A stretch of DNA of 64,000 bases from Phycisphaeraceae bacterium D3-23. Its GTDB lineage: Bacteria > Planctomycetota > Phycisphaerae > Phycisphaerales > Phycisphaeraceae. Positions 28,901 through 35,701 of this stretch are shown here, in pieces (within the stretch, counting starts at the first letter, position 1; every line of letters starts with the position of its first letter). The translations under genes were made by a program, and so were the position numbers. The DNA lies in the NCBI GenBank assembly GCA_039555135.1, contig CP114179.1, positions 992,001 through 1,056,000 of the forward strand, in the 5' to 3' direction. Below the pieces are notes generated by a model that ran no database searches, was not told the DNA's origin, and saw nothing but the letters and a program-made list of their open reading frames with translations.

Positions 28901-29305
28901 GCGACCTTCGCCGGCGACGCCATCATGCTCCACGACCCGACCCCCGACGACGACACCAACGGCGACTTCGTCCGGCTCGACTGCCAAGAACTCATCGCCG
29001 ACATGCGCGACACCGGCGGGCTGGGCGTGTGGATGTCGGACGACGCCCCCGCCCCCGAGATCAGCGTCGTCACCGCCGCCGGGCCACTCCGCATCCGCCG
29101 CGCGGGCATGGAGATCACCGGCAACCACCTGCGCTACGAAGGCCAAGCCCAACGCGTCGAAATCTGGGCCAACGAAAACCGCGACGTCCTCATCCAGCAA
29201 CAAGACAGCCCCGCCCCCACCCGCGCCGCCAAAGTGATCTGGGACCTCGCCCAAGACCGCATCGAAACCCTAGGCCTACGCGGCGTCACCCCGGCGGAGC
29301 GTTAG
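25949..29305 (+). CDS. giant LptA/OstA-like periplasmic protein, membrane-anchored
   Basis: An 1118-residue protein with one N-terminal membrane span (residues about 5-24, VVVGAAFGAAALVLSASIFL) and a very long periplasmic region. The region reads as successive OstA/LptA-like beta units: RGVFQGNVVVTLLKAEGQAV, ADFFGIGLVLKYNTARERIE, TATFVGDVTADHPDFDLEAE, VAVGDVRAEIEEQGNTINLA, TGKAEFHGGVAAVTRR and TATFAGDAIMLHDP, each pairing a 'modified layer' with a 'gain of function' phrase. LptA and LptC ferry LPS across the periplasm and are usually about 190 residues; this chain is several times longer and could span the gap alone. Linkers are acidic and Pro rich. The role in lipid-A/LPS transport is inferred, supported by waaA 2.7 kb away. 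Confidence 0.72.
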   Translation: MERRTVVVGAAFGAAALVLSASIFLGPPAGTQDIQGPDGESIGAAMPRHRPGEDAGVPGYSAEGGGYEVFELVGDNKARITLLDADSASTQGQGITHFMRPRFQIITTEFATTQVGIDDQGEPILKRGAPIGGQAMILSADAAEMEMDGNNPQRGVFQGNVVVTLLKAEGQAVILDPADPRYPLVNEVQRVYIDGDARFGLDTNEVRSNAPVHVTSAQADFFGIGLVLKYNTARERIEQLVVREGRYLMFNPDAQSPTAAGSDAPGADGPPNGQGSADSDEPDHPLGPSQFYIATFYDDIIVRDTDRALLEGDELNIRFSLGREAVEPEPVRPATEPVDADRATGFAPLAPPIPGMRLAQADTNTLPPLPPPFNPDLVPPINQGRSLYTAAPHEGVLITWTGALRLVPLNEQPEELEDDKDIAIALQGEHAYAQAMRDGKAHRIEGTSLRYLVSSQEVFAQGNENRPITIISTEAGTLTGGELVVNIPQGTATILGPGTLTQNPDDDGKQLTLAWTDRVDLELFLKEPDGEAVADDGRGISGQSQIAGIRTATFVGDVTADHPDFDLEAEQLAVDFLRPDEAAGVKNDPTRIQASVDVTVRAQGDAPDEQFAIGTQSLTITLGHDTDGEVYAKSMRALADVVITRPGSTLTCHRVDVAFALPSETEPPEAEDATRNARYAQVQQIVAVGDVRAEIEEQGNTINLAADHLLADVDADRLTLYATEEGALAEVIDVNEDRFLRGRHIVMDDQAQVVRVEGPGTLAARMEDPDQPGNPQANMTIDWQRAMRFNNATGKAEFHGGVAAVTRRTADTTDMTCDDLEVWFTQTKDVDADAGDENALHAAENDAPDAAPGEDETDLTNAIDATGRDVRRAVATGEVRFVAATRAAEQPDKPHSRVTITGPQLIFTNDALDAQGGDLPDPVETVVVNGPGTMLIEDYTPEDPADETDRAAEGSGGDPIAFTGKGQTAFLWQESMELDARANTATFAGDAIMLHDPTPDDDTNGDFVRLDCQELIADMRDTGGLGVWMSDDAPAPEISVVTAAGPLRIRRAGMEITGNHLRYEGQAQRVEIWANENRDVLIQQQDSPAPTRAAKVIWDLAQDRIETLGLRGVTPAER

Positions 29306-29321
29306 TCCCCTCCCCCCGCGG

Positions 29322-29343
29322 ACTGGTTGCTTCAGCAACCAGT
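29322..29343. repeat. palindrome family A, copy 1 (upstream of transposase relic)
   Basis: ACTGGTTGCT and its exact complement around a TC centre, 15 nt before the start codon of the transposase relic. It matches the element after that gene (29982-30007). Confidence 0.8.
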
Positions 29344-29358
29344 ACCAAGAAACTCACA

Positions 29359-29957
29359 ATGGACAAAAACCTCCGAAAATCCGCAGCCACCAAAACCCAC
29401 ATCTTCAAAGGCAACCACCGCTTCGAACACTGGTACGCCGACAACCAGACCTACTTCATCACCGCCCGCTGCCGCGACCAGGCCCCCGCCTTCGCCGATG
29501 AAGAAGCCAAACAAATCTTCTGGGACCGATTCGACCACTACACCCAGACCTACGGCTTCACCCCCTGGGTCACCTCCCTCCTCGACAACCACTACCACAC
29601 CCTCGGCTACCTCAAACGCGGCGAAGGCCTCGGCCCGATGATGCAACGCATCCACGGCTCCACCGCCAAACTCGTCAACGACACGCTCGACACCCGACTC
29701 AAGCCCTTCTGGCGCGAAGCCGGCCCCAAACCTACTTCGACGGCTGCATCCGCGACGAACAACAAGCCCGCAAGGCCTACCGCTACACCTGCATCCAGTC
29801 CGAGCGACACAACGTCTGCAAAGACTGGACCACCTACCCCCACACACGCATCAACATCGAACTCAAACGTGCAATCAAACGCGCGAACGAACTCAAGGCC
29901 TACATGGAAGGCGTCCCCTAAAAGCGCTACGAATACGATAAGAAACGCAAGCAGTAG
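29359..29957 (+). pseudogene. REP-associated tyrosine transposase-like gene, frameshifted
   Basis: Reads from ATG 29359 as a Y1/RAYT-like protein: FKGNHRFEHWYADNQTYFIT, then the HUH motif in LLDNHYHTLGYL, then MMQRIHGSTAKLVND and KPFWREAGPK. At about 29730 the frame breaks. In the +1-shifted frame the family continues with YFDGCIRDEQQARKAYRYTC, SERHNVCKDWTTYPHTRIN and a TAA at 29919-29921, so one base (probably an A in the CCCAAA run) has been lost. After that TAA the same frame goes on with KRYEYDKKRKQ to TAG at 29955. Relatives I remember end GVPYKRYE..., so the TAA may be a second lesion. The tyrosine-bearing YRYTC region is downstream of the shift, so the protein is inactive unless frameshifting occurs. 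Flanked by matching palindromes. Confidence 0.8.
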
Positions 29958-29981
29958 AGTCCCAACACACACTTCCCGCTC

Positions 29982-30007
29982 GGACTGGTTGCTTAAGCAA
30001 CCAGTCC
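29982..30007. repeat. perfect 26-bp palindrome, family A copy 2 (downstream of transposase relic)
   Basis: GGACTGGTTGCTT followed directly by its complement, 24 nt after the last stop of the transposase relic and upstream of the end of metG. Same family as 29322-29343, 38201-38226 and 54438-54463. Confidence 0.85.
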
Positions 30008-30040
30008 AACCAAGTTTCAATACACCATCTCCCCCGCCCC

Positions 30041-31741
30041 CTACTTCTTCTCCACCTGATACCGCGGGAACAACGCCTCCCCCTTCTCGATCGTCGCCCC
30101 CGGAACCAGTTGCCCCCACTTGACCCATTCCGCAAGGTCCCCGCGCCCGCCATCCTTCAACCGCTCCGCATAATGCCCGCACCCGATCCGCGACCAGAAT
30201 TCCTCGCATTTGTCGGGGATAAACGGCCAGAGCAACACCGACGCGATGCGCAGGGCTTCGGCACAGTTGTAAAGGATCGTGCCGACTTCGGGGAATTTCT
30301 CGGGGTCTTTGGCGAGCTTAAACGGTACGGTCAATTCAATAAACTTGTCAACTTCCTGGACGTACACAACTCCAGCCAAATATGATGCAGATAAAAGCAG
30401 CTTATCTGTGACGGCAATGAAGAACGCAACAGTTTCCTGCGACAATACAGCAAGATCCAGTTCACGAAGCTCACCAACATCTCTAGGGGGCATGTATTGT
30501 GTGGGACGAGGATCACCTGTAGCTAGATAGCTGGCACTAACCTGTGAACCAACATCTGGTAACACACCCTCAAAATACTTCCCAATCATATTCGACACTC
30601 GCGAGCACGAGTTCCCGAACGTGTTCGCGAGGTCGCTGTTGTACACCTCCACAAACAAGTCCGGCGAGAACGCGCTGTCCGTTGTCCCCAGCGGGCCGCG
30701 CGTCGCGAGGAAGTAGCGGAGCGCATCCAAGCCGAACTCATCGACGTAGTTATCAATCGCGGCGGGGTCGAGGAAATTGCCCAGCGACTTACTCATCTTC
30801 TCGCCCGACTCGCTCACCCAGTAGCTGTGCGAGTAGACGAGCTGATTCGCGGCGACGTTCGCGCTCCACACCCAGTCATAACCATCGCACTTAGATAGTG
30901 CCATCTGCAGCGCCGGCCAGATCGCGGCGTGGAACCACAAAATATCCTTGGCAATAAAGTGTGTCGCGCCGCTCTCCCAATACTTGCGTCGCTCATCATC
31001 ATCCACATACGTCAGGTAGTTGAACAGCGCATCGATCCAGACATAGATCGTCTGCTCGGCATCGCCCGGCACGGGGATCCCCCACCCGCCGCTGCCCGAC
31101 CGGCTGATCGGGATGTCGTTGGCTTCCTTGATCCGGTTGATGATCTCGTTCTTACGCGCCTCGGGCTGGACGTATGACCGCCCCGCCTCGTCCCGCGCTG
31201 CATAGAACGACAAGAGCGGCTCGCGGTATTTTTCCAGCTTGAAGAAGTAGTTTTTCTCGGCCTTCTTCACCAGCGGCTTGCCGTTCACATCGGATTTGTA
31301 GTCCTGCGCTTTGGCCTTGTTCTCCGGGACGTACTCTTCCTGGCCCGCGTCGTACCAGCCGGTGTACTCGCCGGCGTAGACATCGCCCGACGCGATCAGC
31401 GCGGCGACATACTCCGTCACTTTCTGTTTATGCCGATCGGACGAGGTCCGCACAAAGTCATCGTTCGTCATCTCCAGCTTCTCGAACGTCCCGCGGAACG
31501 CAGCCGCGTTCTGGTCGGCCCACGCCTGTGCCGACAGCCCGTGCTCGGCGGCCTTGTCGCTGACCTTCGCGGCGTGCTCATCGACGCCGGTGAGGAAGAA
31601 CGTGTCGTCGCCTTTGAGCCGGTGGTACCGGGCGACGACGTCCGCGACCATCGTCGTGTAGACGTGCCCGAGGTGGGGCTTGTCGTTGACGTAGTAGATC
31701 GGGGTCGTGACGTAGAACGTGTTGTTGTCGGGGCTTGGCAT
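30041..31741 (-). CDS. metG: methionyl-tRNA synthetase
   Basis: A 566-residue class I aminoacyl-tRNA synthetase. TPIYYVNDKPHLGHVYTT carries the HIGH-type motif (HLGH), and KMSKSLGNF is the KMSKS loop. VWIDALFNYLTY and WGIPVPGD are also typical. No CxxC zinc-knuckle pair and no C-terminal EMAP-type tRNA-binding domain are present, so it is the short form. The anticodon-binding helical domain occupies about residues 380-540. The stretch at about nt 30361-30540 inside this gene is unusually AT rich (hand count about 47% GC against about 67% at 31321-31380), although the reading frame and protein are normal. TACAAT lies 9 nt before the ATG. Confidence 0.95.
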   Translation of the reverse strand: MPSPDNNTFYVTTPIYYVNDKPHLGHVYTTMVADVVARYHRLKGDDTFFLTGVDEHAAKVSDKAAEHGLSAQAWADQNAAAFRGTFEKLEMTNDDFVRTSSDRHKQKVTEYVAALIASGDVYAGEYTGWYDAGQEEYVPENKAKAQDYKSDVNGKPLVKKAEKNYFFKLEKYREPLLSFYAARDEAGRSYVQPEARKNEIINRIKEANDIPISRSGSGGWGIPVPGDAEQTIYVWIDALFNYLTYVDDDERRKYWESGATHFIAKDILWFHAAIWPALQMALSKCDGYDWVWSANVAANQLVYSHSYWVSESGEKMSKSLGNFLDPAAIDNYVDEFGLDALRYFLATRGPLGTTDSAFSPDLFVEVYNSDLANTFGNSCSRVSNMIGKYFEGVLPDVGSQVSASYLATGDPRPTQYMPPRDVGELRELDLAVLSQETVAFFIAVTDKLLLSASYLAGVVYVQEVDKFIELTVPFKLAKDPEKFPEVGTILYNCAEALRIASVLLWPFIPDKCEEFWSRIGCGHYAERLKDGGRGDLAEWVKWGQLVPGATIEKGEALFPRYQVEKK

Positions 31742-31819
31742 AGGGCGGGGATTGTAAGCGATTCGGGAAGAAGTCAGGAGCTAGGATCGAGGAGCGAGAA
31801 GAGAAGGCAGCTCTTGGAC

Positions 31820-31848
31820 AATAGCCGCACCGCTACGCAGTGCCGGGG
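31820..31848. repeat. dispersed repeat family C, copy 2
   Basis: aatagccgcaccgc followed by tacgcagtgccgggg, matching copies at 25864, 38789 and 58815. It lies in the divergent gap between metG and waaA, beside a larger inverted repeat. Confidence 0.6.
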
Positions 31849-31856
31849 AAACGTAC

Positions 31857-31939
31857 GAACAGCCGGCGGCCTACGGACGCCGGATGTCAAGCGACAAGAC
31901 AAGCGGGAAGGTCCGGCGTCCGTAGGCCGCCGGCTGTTC
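31857..31939. repeat. perfect inverted repeat, 28-bp arms
   Basis: Arms 31857-31884 and 31912-31939 are fully complementary; the loop is 27 nt. It occupies most of the metG/waaA divergent gap. Confidence 0.85.
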
Positions 31940-31984
31940 AAGTCATCTGCCTTCCGCCATCGCACATCCGCCATCCGCCATTCC

Positions 31985-31990
31985 TACAAT
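31985..31990 (+). promoter_or_regulatory. -10 element (TACAAT) of waaA
   Basis: TACAAT ends 7 nt before ATG 31998 and overlaps the upstream ATG at 31989. If this is the promoter, the true start is 31998 and the message is leaderless. Confidence 0.5.
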
Positions 31991-31997
31991 GCCCGCC

Positions 31998-33308
31998 ATG
32001 GGCAAGGGCCGGGACATCCTGTATGCCGCGGGGCTTGGGTTGGCGTCGCCGGTCTGGGGGTGGAAGCTGCTGCGCACGGGCAAGTGGAAGACCGACTGGT
32101 CGGCCCGGCTGGGGCGCGGCGAGTCGCTCGAAGCATTGCCGGGAAAGGCCCGGGGGGCGAAACGCATCCTGATCCATGCCGTGAGCGTCGGCGAAGCAGC
32201 GCTGATCCGTGGGCTGGTGGATGAGTTGCTCGCGCGCGATAGCCAACTCGATCTCGTCATCGCCTCGACGACCAACACCGGCGCCGCACGCGCAGCCACG
32301 CTGTTCGGCCCACTCGACCGCGTCCACTGCACCCGCTACCCGCTGGACTTCTCCGGCGCGGTTGCGCGATTCCTCGATCACGTCCAGCCCGACCTGGTCG
32401 CGACGGTTGAGCTTGAAGTCTGGCCCAACTTCACCGATGCATGTGAAGCGCGCGGCATCCCGCTGGTCGTCGTCAACGGCCGACTGAGTGAGCGGAGCTT
32501 CCGGGGATACAAAAAAATCCGGGGGCTGGTCGCGCCGACGTTTGCGAAGCTAACGCGAGTCGCGGCACAGACCCAGGACTACGCCGACCGATTCGTCGGC
32601 ATGGGCGTCCCGGCCGATCGGGTCGCGGTGCTGGACACGATGAAGTGGGACACGGCGGTCATCGAACCCCCGGAACATGTACAGGGCGCGGATAAACTCG
32701 CGACTGAGTTGGGCATCGACCGCAGCCGGAAGCTGATCGTGGCCGGCTCGACCTCGCCGGGCGAGGAGAAGCTGCTGATCGAGACATGCCCGAGGGATGT
32801 GCAGCTGCTGATCGCGCCGCGCAAGCCCGAGTGGTTCGACGCGGTGGCGAAGGCGGCCCCGGACGCGGTCCGTCGGACCTCGGGCAGGCCCGCCGAGCCG
32901 GGCAAGGGCCAGCGCGTGTTCCTGCTGGACACGATCGGCGAGCTGCGCAGGGCCTACGCCTTGGCCGACGTGTGCATCGTCGGGCGCAGCTTCTTGGGCG
33001 ACCTGTACGGCTCAGACATGATGGAGCCGGTCGCCCTGGGCAAGCCCACGCTCATCGGCCCGCATCACGCCGATTTTGCCGACACCATGAAGGCGCTCAC
33101 TGCGGCGGACGGCATCATGGTCACCGACGACCCCGGCGGCGCGTCGGCCCGGTTGCTCGATGACCCCGAGCGGGCCCAGCAGGTCGCCGCCCACGGCCGC
33201 GCGGTGATCCGCGCGCGTCAGGGCTCGACGAAGCGTCATGCGGACATGATCCTCGGTATGCTGGCAGGTTCGCGTGCAACTGCATCACACCCGGAACCCG
33301 ATGATTGA
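31998..33308 (+). CDS. waaA: 3-deoxy-D-manno-octulosonic acid (KDO) transferase
   Basis: A 436-residue GT30-type glycosyltransferase that attaches KDO to lipid A in the inner membrane. An N-terminal hydrophobic anchor (ILYAAGLGLASPVWGWKLL) precedes the family motifs IHAVSVGEAA, VIASTTNTGAARA, VATVELEVWPNF, LVVVNGRLSERSFRGY and GSTSPGEEKLLI, with AYALADVCIVGRSFL and GPHHADFADT in the C-terminal Rossmann part. ATG 31998 is chosen over 31989 because the latter sits inside the likely -10 hexamer. Presence of WaaA shows that the organism makes an LPS-type lipid A core. Downstream proB is separated by a large nested inverted repeat. Confidence 0.92.
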   Translation: MGKGRDILYAAGLGLASPVWGWKLLRTGKWKTDWSARLGRGESLEALPGKARGAKRILIHAVSVGEAALIRGLVDELLARDSQLDLVIASTTNTGAARAATLFGPLDRVHCTRYPLDFSGAVARFLDHVQPDLVATVELEVWPNFTDACEARGIPLVVVNGRLSERSFRGYKKIRGLVAPTFAKLTRVAAQTQDYADRFVGMGVPADRVAVLDTMKWDTAVIEPPEHVQGADKLATELGIDRSRKLIVAGSTSPGEEKLLIETCPRDVQLLIAPRKPEWFDAVAKAAPDAVRRTSGRPAEPGKGQRVFLLDTIGELRRAYALADVCIVGRSFLGDLYGSDMMEPVALGKPTLIGPHHADFADTMKALTAADGIMVTDDPGGASARLLDDPERAQQVAAHGRAVIRARQGSTKRHADMILGMLAGSRATASHPEPDD

Positions 33309-33475
33309 ACCACGAAGACACGAAGAACACGAAGGAAGGCGGGGAGCGTTCGCCACAAAAAGGCACAATGGCACAAAGAAAGAGAGGGGTCCAATTCCTC
33401 TTTTGTGATTTTTGTACCTTTTTGTGGCTAGAGTCCTTCCTTGCCTTCCTTGCCTTCCTTCGTGCCTTCGTGGTT
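33308..33475. repeat. nested inverted repeat between waaA and proB
   Basis: The outer arms (33308-33339 with 33435-33475) carry cacgaag / cttcgtg phrases. The inner arms (33352-33388 with 33397-33428) carry gccacaaaaaggcac and its approximate complement. Together they could fold into one long imperfect hairpin of about 165 nt. It begins at the waaA stop codon. Confidence 0.75.
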
Positions 33476-33489
33476 AGATTGATTCTCCC

Positions 33490-34662
33490 ATGCCCTCCAC
33501 CGAACTCCGTCAATCTGTACTCCGCGATGCGAAGCGTGTCGTCGTCAAGGTCGGGACCCAGCTCATCACGAAGCAGACACCCGACGGGCCGGGCATCAAT
33601 ACTGCCTTCCTGTCGGCGCTGCTGTCGCAGATCAAGACGCTGCGCGAAGACGGCCGGGAGGTCGTGCTCGTGTGCAGCGGCGCGATCGGCGCGGGGTGCG
33701 CAGAGCTGGGGCTGAGCAAGAAGCCGACGGATGTCGCGACGCAGCAGGCGGTCGCGGCGGTCGGGCAGCGCAAGCTCATGGCCCACCTGCACACGGCCGC
33801 GAAACGGCGGGGCATGGCGGTCGGCCAGGTCCTGCTCACGCGGAGCGACTTCGACGACCGCGCACGGTTCCTCAACATCCGCAACTGCATCACGACGCTG
33901 CACCGGCTCGACGTCCTGCCCATCCTCAACGAGAACGACACCGTCGCGGTGGACGAACTTCGGTTTGGCGATAACGACATGCTCGCCGCGCTGACCGCGA
34001 ACGCGCTGCGGGCCGATGCGCTGGTGCTGCTCACAAGCGTCGCGGGCCTGCTCGACGGCGAAGATCAAGTCATCGACCTGTGCGAAGACCCGATCGCGGC
34101 GCAGCGGCACGCCCGGCAGTCCCAGAGCGCGTGGGGCACCGGCGGGATCGGCGCGAAGCTCGACGCGGTGCGCGTCGTGTGCGAGGCGGGCGAACTCGCG
34201 GTGATCGCGCCCGGCAACCGGAAGAACGTCCTCTTGGACCTGATGCGTGGCGAAAAGATCGGGACGGTGTTTACCTCGCCGGTGCGTCCGCGCTCAGGTT
34301 CGAGTTCGGGAGGCGGAGGGAAGCTCGATAGCCGGGAGCGCTGGATCGCGCTGACCGCCCGGCCGGCGGGGAGCGTGACAGTCGACGAGGGCGCGGCCAA
34401 GGCACTGACGCAGCGGGGCAAGTCGCTGCTAGCGTCGGGGATCACCGATATCACGGGTCGGTTTGATCGCGGGGATGTGTTGATGGTGCGCGACACGAAC
34501 GGCCGAGAGCTGGCGCGTGGGCTGAGCAACTACACCGCCGACGAGCTGGCGCTGATCAAAGGCAAGCGGTCCGCCCAGTTCGAGAAGCTGCTGGGCCGAC
34601 CCGCATACACGGCGGTGGTGCACCGGGATAACCTCGTGCTCGTGGGCAGCGCGGAGGGTTGA
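33490..34662 (+). CDS. proB: glutamate 5-kinase
   Basis: A 390-residue enzyme that phosphorylates glutamate in the first step of proline synthesis. The amino-acid-kinase domain (residues 1 to about 265) has VVVKVGTQLITK, VLVCSGAIGAGCAELGL, RFLNIRNCITTL, LPILNENDTVAVDELRFGDND and TGGIGAKLDAVRV. The C-terminal PUA domain occupies about residues 295-375 (GSVTVDEGAAKAL, SLLASGITDITGRFDRGD, GLSNYTADEL). The linker between them is unusually rich in Ser/Gly (RSGSSSGGGGK). proA is not adjacent. A TAGATT hexamer lies 9 nt before the ATG, so the leader may be very short. Confidence 0.94.
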   Translation: MPSTELRQSVLRDAKRVVVKVGTQLITKQTPDGPGINTAFLSALLSQIKTLREDGREVVLVCSGAIGAGCAELGLSKKPTDVATQQAVAAVGQRKLMAHLHTAAKRRGMAVGQVLLTRSDFDDRARFLNIRNCITTLHRLDVLPILNENDTVAVDELRFGDNDMLAALTANALRADALVLLTSVAGLLDGEDQVIDLCEDPIAAQRHARQSQSAWGTGGIGAKLDAVRVVCEAGELAVIAPGNRKNVLLDLMRGEKIGTVFTSPVRPRSGSSSGGGGKLDSRERWIALTARPAGSVTVDEGAAKALTQRGKSLLASGITDITGRFDRGDVLMVRDTNGRELARGLSNYTADELALIKGKRSAQFEKLLGRPAYTAVVHRDNLVLVGSAEG

Positions 34663-34759
34663 ACCGCGGAGGCGCGGAGGTCGCGGAGAGGGGCGGGGAG
34701 TTTTTGCCGCAGATGGACGCCATCCCTCGCATGTACGCCCCGCTACTATGCACTCCTAG

Positions 34760-35080
34760 CTAAATTGCCCAAGTTCCAAAATTGTCTCCAGGACCTTCAA
34801 CAAACTTATAGAACTGCTTCCTAAACACATCTAGTCTAGGCTCGCACAAGATCGTATCACTTAGCGCGTCCAATTGATTCTGGATCAATGCGTTAGCTTC
34901 GAAGTGCTCATTATTCAATTGTGTCAGCTTAAATAGTACGGTGTTAATCGCTATCTGAGTTTCTTCATCGACTAGTACTTGATCCGAAAACCAACACATA
35001 TTCAGGGTCGAACGGATTCGATCCTGCAAAGCACCTGCTCGAATAATATGCTCGGATAGCGGGTGATTGAGGTTTAGCAT
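34760..35080 (-). CDS. small AT-rich hypothetical protein
   Basis: A 106-residue soluble, mostly helical protein (MLNLNHPLSEHIIRAGALQD..., ending FVEGPGDNFGTWAI). No family recognised. Support for a real gene: a perfect TATAAT on this strand at 35107-35102, 21 nt before the ATG, and TGGAG about 7 nt before the ATG. Base composition is clearly lower in GC than the flanks and codon use favours A/T endings, unlike all neighbours, so it may be a recent arrival. It lies downstream of a zinc-ribbon gene on the same strand. Confidence 0.6.
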   Translation of the reverse strand: MLNLNHPLSEHIIRAGALQDRIRSTLNMCWFSDQVLVDEETQIAINTVLFKLTQLNNEHFEANALIQNQLDALSDTILCEPRLDVFRKQFYKFVEGPGDNFGTWAI

Positions 35081-35101
35081 CGCAGACTCCAGACTTGTCT
35101 G

Positions 35102-35107
35102 ATTATA
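35102..35107 (-). promoter_or_regulatory. -10 element (TATAAT) of the AT-rich small gene
   Basis: Consensus TATAAT on the minus strand, 21 nt before the start codon at 35080, just beyond the end of the zinc-ribbon gene. No good -35 was seen. Confidence 0.5.
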
Positions 35108-35110
35108 GCC

Positions 35111-35485
35111 CTACTTCTTCACCCGCGGGTACTTGCCCACGGGCCAGGTGTAGTCGACGTCTTCGTCGTTGCCGAAGCCGCGGCCGGCTTGTCTTAGGTT
35201 GTCCCAGTGGGCGATTGCCGCGGGGTTCAATCCTTCGCTGGGTTTGGGGTTGGGGTGTTGCCAGCATACTTCGCCGGCGTCGTGGTCGGTGAGGCCGAGG
35301 GTGCATTTGAAGTCGGCTTTGGCGGGTGCGGCTTCTTCGAGGCCTTGCTTCGTGCAGTTGAGGCAGATGACCGAGCCGTGATGGCCTTCGGACATGGGGT
35401 TTTGCTGGGCCTCGTCGTAGGCGTCCCAGTCGGTGCCGCAGAAGTCGCAGGAGATCGTGATGCCGTCGGGGGTGGTGCGTTGCAT
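35111..35485 (-). CDS. small protein with two CxxC pairs, hypothetical
   Basis: A 124-residue protein with C13-x2-C16 (CDFC) and C41-x2-C44 (CLNC), which together look like one zinc-ribbon or treble-clef site, plus further Cys and His residues (KCTLGL, CWQHPNP). The remainder is polar; the C-terminus GFGNDEDVDYTWPVGKYPRVKK is basic at its end. No signal peptide. I recall similar short proteins in Phycisphaerae but no function. It might bind nucleic acid or be an adaptor. The promoter of the next gene downstream begins just after its stop. Confidence 0.7.
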   Translation of the reverse strand: MQRTTPDGITISCDFCGTDWDAYDEAQQNPMSEGHHGSVICLNCTKQGLEEAAPAKADFKCTLGLTDHDAGEVCWQHPNPKPSEGLNPAAIAHWDNLRQAGRGFGNDEDVDYTWPVGKYPRVKK

Positions 35486-35629
35486 GGTTGGGGGTGGGGA
35501 GTGGTTAGGCGCTAGGGCCTAGGGCTTAGGTTGGGGGTCGGGGTGCTGGGTTTCAAGATCGCGGGGCTTGGGGTTCGAAAGAATACCAGACGCTTCGCGG
35601 ACTCAGCGTCGGCGTGTGGGGCGTGGGGT

Positions 35630-35664
35630 GATCCGCACCTTCGCGGGGCTCAGGTACGGCTTGG
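35630..35664. repeat. 35-nt dispersed repeat, intergenic copy
   Basis: Matches 36448-36482 at 33 of 35 positions by eye (gatccgcaccttcgcg, then ctcaggtacggcttgg). It lies in the gap between the zinc-ribbon gene and the TonB-like gene. Confidence 0.7.
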
Positions 35665-35701
35665 GAGGGAGTACTTTGTCTACACCCTACGCCCTACGCC
35701 C

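Noticed and set aside
29725-29740. Programmed frameshift in the transposase-like gene
   Set aside because: The CCCAAA run is not a typical slippery heptamer, no downstream stimulatory structure is evident, and a second probable nonsense change exists; decay is simpler.
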